From: Candidatus Woesearchaeota archaeon | GTDB taxonomy: Archaea; Nanobdellota; Nanobdellia; Woesearchaeales; WJKL01 | Length of the DNA stretch: 9,889 nt | NCBI GenBank assembly: GCA_014729145.1 | Contig: WJKL01000107.1 | Location: 1 to 9,889 of the forward strand | Reading direction: 5' to 3' | Shown here: piece by piece, positions 1 through 6,172 of the stretch | Layout: every line of letters begins with the position of its first letter | How positions within the stretch are numbered: position 1 is the stretch's first letter | Translations under genes and position numbers: made by a program | Notes under the pieces: generated by a model | What the model was told of the DNA's origin: nothing | What the model saw: only the letters and a program-made list of their open reading frames with translations | Database searches by the model: none

Positions 1-622
1 AGTATGTTGCAAGTATTGTTTTTCCTGCTTTAACTTTTTGGCCTTTTTTAATTTTGAGTTTTATATTTTTTGGAACTATCAGTGTTACCTGGCTTCCCAT
101 GTTAATCAACCCAATTCTTTCCCCTTTAATTATTTTTTGGTTTTTTTTAACATAACATCTTATTCTTCTTGCAATGAATCCGGCTACCTGTATGACCTTT
201 ATCTTTCCCAATATTTTATTCTTGATGATTATCTCATTTTTTTCATTTTCCAAAGCATCCAGATTATAGGCAGGCAGGAACTTTCCTCTTGTATGTTTGG
301 TTGATATTATCTTTCCATCAACAGGAGCCCTGTTTACATGTACATCAAACAAAGACATGAATATTGAAATCAGATATCCCTCTTTCAACGTATCTTTTAC
401 CAAAGCATTAATCTTTCCTATCTTTCTTTTTTTGATTTTTATCCTTTCTTTTTTTATTGGAATTATGCTTATTATCTTTCCGTCAGCAGGAGAAATTATA
501 TTTTTTCCTTTTGGCGGGATTCTTTCAGGATTCCTTAGAAAATAAAGTTTCCAAAAAGCTATGAATAGTATGAATAAAACTGCAAGAATAAATACTATAA
601 TCGTTAATATTTGGAAAATCAT
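1..622 (-). CDS. psd: Phosphatidylserine (archaetidylserine) decarboxylase, C-terminus cut by window edge
   Basis: Removes CO2 from a serine phospholipid head group to give the ethanolamine lipid; in archaea the substrate is archaetidylserine. Translating the minus strand from ATG at 620-622 gives 207 open residues to the edge. Residues 3-24 form a membrane helix. The family motifs follow in order: LRNPER (29-34), SPADGKI (44-50), FDVHVNRAP (92-100, catalytic His95), LENEKNE (124-130), and IGLINMGSQV (170-179). The Gly-Ser pair at 176-177 is where these proenzymes self-cleave to make the pyruvoyl group, and Ser177 becomes the pyruvoyl. The compact length and GS site fit the short archaeal/Bacteroidetes-type enzyme (about 200-215 residues), so probably only a few residues are missing. 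The gene is transcribed divergently from the ATP-grasp gene, with a TATA element about 27 bases before the ATG and no visible Shine-Dalgarno, so it is probably leaderless. Head-group specificity is inferred from the archaeal context. Confidence 0.93.
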   Translation of the reverse strand, partial: MIFQILTIIVFILAVLFILFIAFWKLYFLRNPERIPPKGKNIISPADGKIISIIPIKKERIKIKKRKIGKINALVKDTLKEGYLISIFMSLFDVHVNRAPVDGKIISTKHTRGKFLPAYNLDALENEKNEIIIKNKILGKIKVIQVAGFIARRIRCYVKKNQKIIKGERIGLINMGSQVTLIVPKNIKLKIKKGQKVKAGKTILATY

Positions 623-644
623 TTTTTTTAAACAGGATACAATG

Positions 645-654
645 TTTATATATC
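645..654 (-). promoter_or_regulatory. TATA box of the decarboxylase gene
   Basis: The minus strand reads GATATATAAA here, centred about 27 bases before the ATG at 622. This is the archaeal TATA spacing for a transcript starting at or next to the start codon. No Shine-Dalgarno is visible. Call is by position and sequence only. Confidence 0.55.
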
Positions 655-680
655 TTTCTATGAAATCTTTTTAGCAAACT

Positions 681-690
681 TTTTAAATTA
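681..690 (+). promoter_or_regulatory. TATA box of the ATP-grasp gene
   Basis: TTTTAAATTA is centred about 24 bases before the ATG at 709, with no Shine-Dalgarno between, which suggests leaderless transcription. It shares the 86-bp divergent intergenic region 623-708 with the decarboxylase promoter. Confidence 0.5.
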
Positions 691-708
691 TTTCCTTATC
701 TTAAACAT

Positions 709-1878
709 ATGGCAAAAGTTTTTGTGACGGATGCAGAACAAGGAAGGATACCTCTTAATGTTACCAGGTCTTTGGGAGCAAAAAAAATCAAAGTTTTTAA
801 CGGCGGATATCTTAATGCTGCTCCTGTTTATTTTTCTAGATACAGCAGTAAAAAGGTGATTTACCCAAATATATCCGATAAACCAAAAAAATTCAAGGAA
901 TTTATCTTTAAGTATATCAAAGAAAATAAATTTGATGTTGTTTTTCCAGTAATGAATGAGAATGTATTATTTTTCTCTAAACATAAAAAAGAACTTTCAA
1001 AATATACAGCAGTTCCTTTAGTAGATTATAAAACAATGATAAGAGCGATGGATAAAGGGAAGATAATGAGATTTGCTGAAAAAATAGGCATACCCCATCC
1101 AAAAACATATTATCCCAGAAAGATCAGCGAATTGGATATTGTTGTTGAGAATCTGAATTTTCCAGTCATTGTCAAGGCCAAAAGAAGTTCAGGCTCAAGA
1201 GGAGTAAAGATATGCAGTTCTTTTTCTGAATTAAAAAAGACTTTTGCTGATATATCTAAATCTTATGGAAAGCCAATAGTCCAGGAATATATCCCTCAAG
1301 AAGGAGACGCTATAGGGGTTTCCTGTTTGTTTGGCTATGACCACAAAGAAAAAGCAGTTTTTACACATAAAAGAATAAGACAGTATCCGATAAAAGGGGG
1401 CCCGAGCACATTAAGACAAAGCATAAGGCACCCGACTGCAGAAAAAATAGCTATAAAGCTGCTTAGGAAACTTAAATGGTTTGGTCTTGCTATGGTTGAG
1501 TTCAAGGTAGATCCAAGGGATGGCAAGCCAAAACTGATAGAGATAAATCCAAGATTCTGGGGGAGTCTTGCTTTGCCGATCGCAGCTGGCGTGAATTTTC
1601 CTTATCTTCTTTATAATCTGGCGGTCAAAAAAAAGATTAAGCCGATAAAGAACTATAAATTAGATGTTAAGAGCAGATGGCTGGCAGGGGACTTTCTGTA
1701 TTTTTTGTCTATGAAACACAAGCTTAAATTTCTTCCGAAATTTTTAAATTTTTTTGAAAAGAATACATATTATGACGAGTTTATGTACAAGGATTTTATG
1801 CCTTTATTTGGAAGGTTTTTGTCATTATTTTATGTATTTGACAAAAAATTAACAAAAAAAGTAATCAGAGATATATAA
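709..1878 (+). CDS. ATP-grasp domain ligase of unknown substrate
   Basis: 389-residue soluble enzyme of the ATP-grasp superfamily. These enzymes activate a carboxylate as an acyl-phosphate with ATP and join it to an amine or thiol. Residues 1-100 form a Rossmann-like pre-ATP-grasp domain opening with VFVTDAEQGR (4-13). The ATP-grasp fold follows: a beta strand with candidate ATP lysines (PVIVKAK, 152-158), a Ser/Gly-rich loop (SSGSRGV, 160-166), the hinge QEYI (192-195), GGPSTLRQS (230-238), then MVEF (262-265, Glu264) and LIEINPRFWG (276-285). Glu278 and Asn280 of that last motif are the expected metal ligands. The overall pattern resembles the predicted ATP-grasp group COG3919 and distant CarB/PylC-type proteins. 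Residues 330-389 are basic and aromatic-rich and may contact membrane or substrate. Its stop codon directly abuts the stop of the convergent PHP gene. No amino-acid or peptide partner gene is adjacent, so the substrate cannot be named. Confidence 0.85.
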   Translation: MAKVFVTDAEQGRIPLNVTRSLGAKKIKVFNGGYLNAAPVYFSRYSSKKVIYPNISDKPKKFKEFIFKYIKENKFDVVFPVMNENVLFFSKHKKELSKYTAVPLVDYKTMIRAMDKGKIMRFAEKIGIPHPKTYYPRKISELDIVVENLNFPVIVKAKRSSGSRGVKICSSFSELKKTFADISKSYGKPIVQEYIPQEGDAIGVSCLFGYDHKEKAVFTHKRIRQYPIKGGPSTLRQSIRHPTAEKIAIKLLRKLKWFGLAMVEFKVDPRDGKPKLIEINPRFWGSLALPIAAGVNFPYLLYNLAVKKKIKPIKNYKLDVKSRWLAGDFLYFLSMKHKLKFLPKFLNFFEKNTYYDEFMYKDFMPLFGRFLSLFYVFDKKLTKKVIRDI

Positions 1879-1900
1879 TCATATATCTAGATATTTTTTT
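1854..1900. terminator. Bidirectional poly-T termination zone between convergent genes
   Basis: On the plus strand a run of seven T (1894-1900) begins 16 bases after the ATP-grasp stop codon. On the minus strand the run of seven A at 1854-1860 reads as seven T, starting 19 bases after the PHP stop. Archaeal RNA polymerase terminates at such T runs. Each run lies inside the coding end of the opposite gene, because there is no spacer. The call rests on sequence only. Confidence 0.4.
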
Positions 1901-2508
1901 AATGAAGACCTTAACCTGTAGATAAATGAAAATAAATTATTTCCTTTGATGTTTGTTTTTTTGTTTTTTATCGCGTTTCTTAATGTCCCATCAAATTCAG
2001 TGTAAGCTCTTCCAACTTCAGAAGAAAAATGAGAATCAGAACCTGCGGTTACCGGCAAATCAAGTTCTTTTGCTTTGATCTGGGCTTTAATGTTTTCAAA
2101 CTTAAAAAGAGATCTTGCATTAAATCCTTCAATGGCATCTATATGTTTAAACAATCCCTGGTCTGCATTTTTTCTTATCCCTGTTGCAAAAGGATGGGCA
2201 ATCACTGATATGCCCTTTTGTCTTTTGATATCCTTTATAACTTTGTGGAATTTTCCTGGTCTAATATCTTTTTTAAGATACAATGCAAGAATCTCTCCTT
2301 TGTCTGTCATTATCTCTTCTCCAACAATAACTTCAAAGTTTTTGTCTTTGTTCCATCTTTTTGTTTCCAATGCGCCTTTTATTGTATTGTGGTCAGTAAC
2401 TGCTATGCCGTCTAAACCTTTCTCTTTTGCTTTTTTTAGAAGTGTTTCTGGTCTAAGATTAGAACACCTAGAATGATATGTATGAGTATGAAGATCATAT
2501 TTTTTCAT
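1879..2508 (-). CDS. PHP-domain metal-dependent phosphoesterase
   Basis: 209-residue protein of the PHP (polymerase and histidinol phosphatase) family, a distorted TIM barrel with a two- or three-metal active site. All signature motifs are present: DLHTHTYHS (5-13, His7 and His9), VTDHNTIKG (37-45, Asp39 and His40), VGEEI (62-66, acidic ligand), VIAHP (102-106, His105), AIEGFNAR (125-132), and AGSDSHF (155-161, Asp158 and His160). Length and motif order match the stand-alone PHP phosphoesterases (YciV/TrpH-like, COG0613), some of which are 5'-3' exonucleases or nucleoside 3',5'-bisphosphate phosphatases. The natural substrate cannot be told from sequence. Residues 182-209 form a basic tail. 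A TATA-like element precedes the ATG by 23-32 bases. It is transcribed divergently from the membrane protein to its right, and its stop is immediately adjacent to that of the ATP-grasp gene. Confidence 0.9.
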   Translation of the reverse strand: MKKYDLHTHTYHSRCSNLRPETLLKKAKEKGLDGIAVTDHNTIKGALETKRWNKDKNFEVIVGEEIMTDKGEILALYLKKDIRPGKFHKVIKDIKRQKGISVIAHPFATGIRKNADQGLFKHIDAIEGFNARSLFKFENIKAQIKAKELDLPVTAGSDSHFSSEVGRAYTEFDGTLRNAIKNKKTNIKGNNLFSFIYRLRSSLKKYLDI

Positions 2509-2530
2509 AGATATGCTTTTCTGATTAATA

Positions 2531-2540
2531 TTTATATAAC
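2531..2540 (-). promoter_or_regulatory. TATA box of the PHP gene
   Basis: The minus strand reads GTTATATAAA here, 23-32 bases before the ATG at 2508. The same bases read TTTATATAAC on the plus strand and could also serve the divergent membrane-protein gene if it starts at 2570. Confidence 0.5.
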
Positions 2541-2554
2541 TTTCTATTAGAAAC

Positions 2555-2562
2555 TTTTATAA
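2555..2562 (+). promoter_or_regulatory. TATA box of the membrane protein gene; decides its start
   Basis: TTTTATAA lies 26-33 bases before the ATG at 2588 but only 8-15 bases before the alternative ATG at 2570. For a leaderless archaeal gene this favours 2588. No Shine-Dalgarno precedes either start. Confidence 0.45.
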
Positions 2563-2587
2563 GGTATTTATGTTATATTATCATAGT

Positions 2588-3178
2588 ATGATAGATGAAA
2601 AGGTTAAATTAAAGCTCATGTTGTATTTTACTTTGCTTTATCTGCTTGTCTTTACAGCAATCTCACTTTTTAACAAAAACTATGAATTTTTATATTATAC
2701 ATTAGTAATGTCTTTGTTGCTCTTTTTGGTTGTTCTTTATCATAAGAAACTGCATCTAACTACTGCCATCATCTTTGGACTTACTGTTGTAGGGGCTATG
2801 CATATCTTTGGAGGGAATATACATATTTTTGGAACAAGGCTTTATGAATTTTGGCTGATTCCTGGTGTTTTTAAATATGACAATCTTGTCCATATTATCG
2901 GAACTTTTGTCGCGACTTTTATATCATACAGCCTGTTGTTTCCTCATCTTGACAAGAAACTAAAGCACAGTAAATTTTTGCTGGCTTTGGTTTTAATATT
3001 GATCGCATCAGGGATTGGAGCATTCAATGAAGTGCTTGAATTGTTTGCTGTTGTTTTTCTTGGAGCTACAAAGCAGGTAGGAGATTACCTTAACAATGCT
3101 CTTGATCTTTTGTTTAATTTTATAGGAGCAATTATAGCAAGTATTTATATTGTATATTATCACAAAAGAAAAAGATAG
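2588..3178 (+). CDS. Six-helix membrane protein, DUF2238/YjdF-like
   Basis: 196-residue polytopic membrane protein of unknown function. Hydrophobic helices lie at about 9-28, 33-51, 57-75, 99-118, 130-148 and 170-190, ending in the basic tail HKRKR. Polar residues within or next to helices form a pattern typical of the DUF2238/YjdF group: YDNLVH (97-102), FNEVLE (146-151) and GDYLNNALDLLFNFIGA (165-181). Buried Asp98, His102, Glu148, Glu151, Asp166 and Asp173 could form a metal site or polar active site; this is inference. I chose the ATG at 2588 over 2570 (six residues longer) because of the TATA position. The gene is divergent from the PHP gene, and its TAG directly abuts the TAA of the convergent phosphodiesterase. 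Family assignment is by motif recollection and is moderately sure; no substrate is suggested. Confidence 0.75.
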   Translation: MIDEKVKLKLMLYFTLLYLLVFTAISLFNKNYEFLYYTLVMSLLLFLVVLYHKKLHLTTAIIFGLTVVGAMHIFGGNIHIFGTRLYEFWLIPGVFKYDNLVHIIGTFVATFISYSLLFPHLDKKLKHSKFLLALVLILIASGIGAFNEVLELFAVVFLGATKQVGDYLNNALDLLFNFIGAIIASIYIVYYHKRKR

Positions 3179-4273
3179 TTATTTCTTGCTATATAATAAA
3201 GGATCATCAGTTATCAATCCATCAACCTTATAGTAAACCTTTGATTTGATCGCCTGCAGCTTATTTTTAATTGTCCAGACATTCACCTTGAATCCGTTAT
3301 TATGGGCCCTTACTACCATCCTCTTTGTGATTGTGTGATACATAGGATGCAAAGCATAACAGTCTAATTTTTTACCGATGTTTATATACCTTATTCTTGG
3401 CTTTGATATCAGAAGAGCAGTCCTTATCTTTGGCTCTCTTTCTTTTGTTCTTGCAAGGGTTTTTCTTGCCAATGAAGAGATTATTGTTCTTTTCTGGAAA
3501 TTATTCTTTTTTATAGTATCTATGACTTTATCTGCTGCTTTGTATTCCTTGATGTGGACATTGATTCCGGTTTTTTTATTTTTTAAGAGATCTATTGTTT
3601 CTTGCAGTGTTGGCGGATTTTCATTGTTTTTTGTCTTTAAGGTTTTTATCTTTTTTAAGGTCATATTTCCAACGTAACCTTTTCCATCAGTTGTCCTGTC
3701 AACTGTTGGATCATGCATAATGATCACTTTGTTGTCTTTTGTAAGTCTTGCATCAACCTCTATCATATCTGCACCGAGTTTTATAGCTTTTTTAAAAGAG
3801 CTTAATGTATTTTCAGATCTATATTTTGGTGCTCCTCTATGACCTATAATCTTTATCTCTTTTTTAATATGGTGTATAGGTATCTTAAGAGCGTTGATGC
3901 CCTCTAATCTTATCAAGGAAGCAGTAGGAAAACCATACAAGAACATAAGTGATGAAAGGGCCAGAGTTATCTCAATGTTTTTTAGATCAAGATAAAATAA
4001 GACAGCGAATATAATATATCCTATTACCGCTCTTGGTTTTGTCTTTATTATCAATAAAGAAGTCAATATTAGGATCAATATTTTTGAGGCAATTTTTAGG
4101 TCAAGAGTGTAGAAAAAAAGATTTACCGCCAGGATCAAAATTATGTTCTGCATCCAGATAAAATATTGCTCTCCTTTTTTCAGCTCCTCTTTTGCGATTT
4201 TTGCCAGCAAAAACCCAAGAGGTATACCTGACAAAGAAATGATTATACTCAATGCAATGTTTATTGTTTCCAT
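3179..4273 (-). CDS. Membrane-anchored glycerophosphodiester phosphodiesterase
   Basis: 364 residues. Hydrolyses glycerophosphodiesters to glycerol phosphate plus alcohol; in archaea related enzymes may act on deacylated lipid or archaeal head groups. Residues 1-120 form about five membrane helices (2-25, 38-57, 61-78, 82-96, 102-119). The GDPD barrel follows: IGHRGAP (143-149, His145), SENT (153-156, Glu154), IEVDARLT (171-178, Glu172 and Asp174), IMHDPTVDRTTDG (185-197, His187), TLQE (222-225), VNVWTI (330-335) and DGLITDDP (351-358). The usual Glu of the 'nvEiK' strand is His240 here (INVHIKE), an unusual ligand change. The gene overlaps the upstream dph2 remnant. I chose the ATG at 4273 because GGGGG lies 8 bases upstream as a ribosome site and the first helix begins at once. 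An ATG at 4288 would add five residues. It is the third gene of the rnp4 operon. Confidence 0.88.
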   Translation of the reverse strand: METINIALSIIISLSGIPLGFLLAKIAKEELKKGEQYFIWMQNIILILAVNLFFYTLDLKIASKILILILTSLLIIKTKPRAVIGYIIFAVLFYLDLKNIEITLALSSLMFLYGFPTASLIRLEGINALKIPIHHIKKEIKIIGHRGAPKYRSENTLSSFKKAIKLGADMIEVDARLTKDNKVIIMHDPTVDRTTDGKGYVGNMTLKKIKTLKTKNNENPPTLQETIDLLKNKKTGINVHIKEYKAADKVIDTIKKNNFQKRTIISSLARKTLARTKEREPKIRTALLISKPRIRYINIGKKLDCYALHPMYHTITKRMVVRAHNNGFKVNVWTIKNKLQAIKSKVYYKVDGLITDDPLLYSKK

Positions 4274-4515
4274 TCTGAATGCCCCCATTGTACCAGAAGA
4301 TCAAATCCCTGCTTATCTAATCCAAAAGGAGTATCACATGCCCCATAACAGCTTCCCATCCAGATGACAATATCTGCATCTGTTTTTGATTCGATATGTT
4401 TTTGGATCTTATCTGCATATCTTTTCAATCCGTCTGGAAGCTGGATACATACAAGCCCTGCTTTGGATGTTTTTATCTTGTTTACTGCTTTTGAAAGCTC
4501 TAGATCATATTTCAT
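4261..4515 (-). CDS. dph2: Truncated Dph2 N-terminal piece (probable gene remnant)
   Basis: 84 residues matching the start of archaeal Dph2, the radical-SAM-like Fe-S enzyme that makes the first C-C bond of diphthamide on elongation factor 2. Visible motifs: VCIQLPDGLKRYA (22-34), IVIWMGSCYGACD (49-61) and FDLLVQWGHSEW (71-82). Archaeal Dph2 is about 320-350 residues and binds its 4Fe-4S cluster with three cysteines in three domains. Only the first (Cys56) is present, so enzyme activity is not expected. Translation stops after WKQ, and the phosphodiesterase reading frame begins inside this end. Neither other frame downstream resembles Dph2, so it is not a simple frameshift. The start is convincing: ATG follows the rnp4 TAA by one base, with AAGGA about 8 bases upstream. 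It may be a decayed gene kept for translational coupling, or a small protein with a new role. Confidence 0.72.
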   Translation of the reverse strand: MKYDLELSKAVNKIKTSKAGLVCIQLPDGLKRYADKIQKHIESKTDADIVIWMGSCYGACDTPFGLDKQGFDLLVQWGHSEWKQ

Positions 4516-4516
4516 A

Positions 4517-4858
4517 TTATCGGTCCTTTTTTGCTTTCTTTTCCCTTAAATAAGGGAATCTCATATATTTTTTGCATTCTATGCAATAATAGACTACTTT
4601 ACTGCCTCTTGTCCTTACTCTGCAGTTTTCTCCAGGGACAAGGAATGAATAGCAGTGCTTGCAGAATTTTCTTTTAAGTTTTCTTGGCATCCTTATCCTG
4701 TACTTCATAGCAAGCTCTCTTGCGAGTTTTACATATTTGTTTGCAAGCTTTTTATTTTTTCTAAATGCTTTTTTTGCCTGGCTGAAAAGTTTTTCAATCC
4801 GTTCTTTGACAATTTCCCTGTTTTTCTTTGATTTTTTCTTTGATATTCTTTTTGCCAT
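4517..4858 (-). CDS. rnp4: Ribonuclease P protein component 4 (Rpp21/Rpr2)
   Basis: 113-residue basic zinc-ribbon protein of archaeal RNase P, the enzyme that removes 5' leaders from precursor tRNA. It pairs with Rpp29 on the specificity domain of the RNase P RNA. A Lys/Arg-rich start (1-13) leads into helices (14-54) ending in LARELAMKYRIRMPRKLKR (45-63), the family signature. The zinc site is Cys66 and Cys69 (CKHC) with Cys92 and Cys95 (CIEC), and a further Cys79 lies in GENCRVR. Length and motif order are normal for the family. It is the first gene of a three-gene operon with the dph2 remnant (1 base apart) and the phosphodiesterase. It is transcribed divergently from the coiled-coil gene across 54 bp. 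Confidence 0.95.
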   Translation of the reverse strand: MAKRISKKKSKKNREIVKERIEKLFSQAKKAFRKNKKLANKYVKLARELAMKYRIRMPRKLKRKFCKHCYSFLVPGENCRVRTRGSKVVYYCIECKKYMRFPYLREKKAKKDR

Positions 4859-4881
4859 TATTATGTTTCTATTACAATCAA

Positions 4882-4893
4882 CTTTTTAAATCT
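4882..4893. promoter_or_regulatory. TATA-like element possibly shared by two divergent genes
   Basis: CTTTTTAAATCT is nearly palindromic in its core (TTTTTAAA). Its centre is about 26 bases before the plus-strand ATG at 4913 and about 30 bases before the minus-strand ATG at 4858. In this 54-bp gap no second good TATA box is seen for either gene, so one element may serve both directions. Confidence 0.4.
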
Positions 4894-4912
4894 TTGCAGA
4901 TTTACCATACTA

Positions 4913-6172
4913 ATGTTTGAATTTTTAAAAAGCTTGTTTAAAAAAGAAATAGAAAAGAAAGATGTTAATGTTAGTGAGCTTTCTGAATGGTTTGATGCAA
5001 AGACCAGATCCAGGTCTGAAGAAATAAACGAGGATATCAAGGGATATATAGAAGAAGTAAGAAAAATACTGAAAAGTATGGGGGAGAATCTGGAAAAACT
5101 GAAGAAAGCAGAGATCAAAGAGCCTGACAAGATACAAGAAAAAGTAAAAAATGTTGTGCTGGGCCATAGAGACGGCTACTGCAGAACGCTGGCGCATTTT
5201 ATAAATAACATGGAATTTCCAGACCATGTAAATTATATCGAAGGAAAAAGATTTAGCCACGATATTGATGAAAGTTTAGATGAATTTGGGAAAAATACAA
5301 TTAAAAGCTACAAAGCTGTACAATATCTTTTTTTTGATGAGGTAAAACCGATAAAAGATGATCTGAAGAGACTTGCTGGAACCGCAAAAAAGATAAGGAA
5401 AGATATAGAAGACAAAGGAATTTCTGAGATAGACAAGGTAAAAGAAGATATTGATAATTTTATAAAATCAATAAAGAAAAAGGAAAATATGGGTTTAAAG
5501 ATAAAGAAGGAAAAAAATGATCTTGCTGAGATCAAGTCAGAAAAAGCAGACTATGAAAACAAGCTTGAAGAGCTGAATAACAGCGGTGATTACAAGAGGT
5601 TTGAAAAATACAATGAAGAACTCACAGATGTTGAAGATTCAATCAAACATAAGGAAAATGAAATTATTCAGCTTTTTTCGTCTGTTGAAAAAGGACTTAG
5701 GAAATTTAAGAGGATATCTATTGAGAATGAAAAGATTATAGGTGAATATCTCGACTCCTGCGTCGAAGCACTTCTTGATGACAAAGAGATGAAGATTATC
5801 AATATCTTAAATAATATGAAGAGGAATATCAAATCAGAAGGTGTTGATCTAAGAGATAAGAAAAAGGAAAAGATACTTGAAGGGATAGAGGCAATTTCTG
5901 CTGAAAGATTAAAGAAGATAGTTTCTGAATATAAGAATCTTAGAGATAAAAAAGAAGACATCAAAAAGAACATAAATTCAAATCCTGTGAAATCCCAGAT
6001 AAAGGAGCTGGAATACAAGATAGAGCACATATCTTTTAAGACAAAGAACAAAAAAGAAGATATTGATTCATCAGAGAAGAATTATGATAGTATTGATATA
6101 ATTGAACTAAAAGACAGGTTGGAAAAAGAGATCAAAAAAATAATAGAAATTGAAGTCTTTATAAGATTATGA
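4913..6172 (+). CDS. Coiled-coil protein of unknown function
   Basis: 419 residues, not recognised as a characterised family. Almost wholly helical and highly charged (Lys, Glu, Asp, Ile), with long heptad-like stretches at about 36-80, 145-265, 300-350 and 358-412. It has no signal peptide, membrane helix, Walker motif or zinc hook. The least repetitive section is 80-145, including LGHRDGYCRTLAHFINN (83-99) and VQYLFFDEVKPIKDD (136-150), which looks like a small folded domain and may be the functional core. The protein resembles SMC/SbcC arm segments only in composition, so that label would be misleading. The ATG at 4913 fits a TATA element 26 bases upstream. The 3' end overlaps the convergent surface-protein gene by 6 bp. 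A structural or membrane-proximal scaffold role is possible but not supported beyond shape. Confidence 0.8.
   Translation: MFEFLKSLFKKEIEKKDVNVSELSEWFDAKTRSRSEEINEDIKGYIEEVRKILKSMGENLEKLKKAEIKEPDKIQEKVKNVVLGHRDGYCRTLAHFINNMEFPDHVNYIEGKRFSHDIDESLDEFGKNTIKSYKAVQYLFFDEVKPIKDDLKRLAGTAKKIRKDIEDKGISEIDKVKEDIDNFIKSIKKKENMGLKIKKEKNDLAEIKSEKADYENKLEELNNSGDYKRFEKYNEELTDVEDSIKHKENEIIQLFSSVEKGLRKFKRISIENEKIIGEYLDSCVEALLDDKEMKIINILNNMKRNIKSEGVDLRDKKKEKILEGIEAISAERLKKIVSEYKNLRDKKEDIKKNINSNPVKSQIKELEYKIEHISFKTKNKKEDIDSSEKNYDSIDIIELKDRLEKEIKKIIEIEVFIRL

Noticed and set aside
38..545. Two open frames on the plus strand, 88 and 82 codons
   Set aside because: The minus strand here encodes a clear phosphatidylserine decarboxylase with all its motifs. 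The plus-strand frames are Phe/Ile-rich antisense products.
623..708. Search for tRNA, small RNA or riboswitch in the intergenic regions (also 2509-2587 and 4859-4912)
   Set aside because: These gaps are under 90 bp and AT-rich, lack GC-rich stems, and are fully explained as divergent promoters.
2075..2476. 133-codon plus-strand frame opposite the PHP gene
   Set aside because: The minus strand carries every PHP metal motif in order. The plus frame has no recognisable pattern and no promoter of its own.
4101..4304. 67-codon minus-strand frame across the dph2/GDPD junction as the missing part of Dph2
   Set aside because: Its translation has no Dph2 motif or cluster cysteines and lies antiphase to a convincing membrane-domain gene. 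It is a shadow frame.
4913..6172. Labelling the coiled-coil protein as SMC/SbcC/Rad50
   Set aside because: No Walker A, Walker B, signature motif or CxxC hook is present. The similarity is only helical, charged composition.
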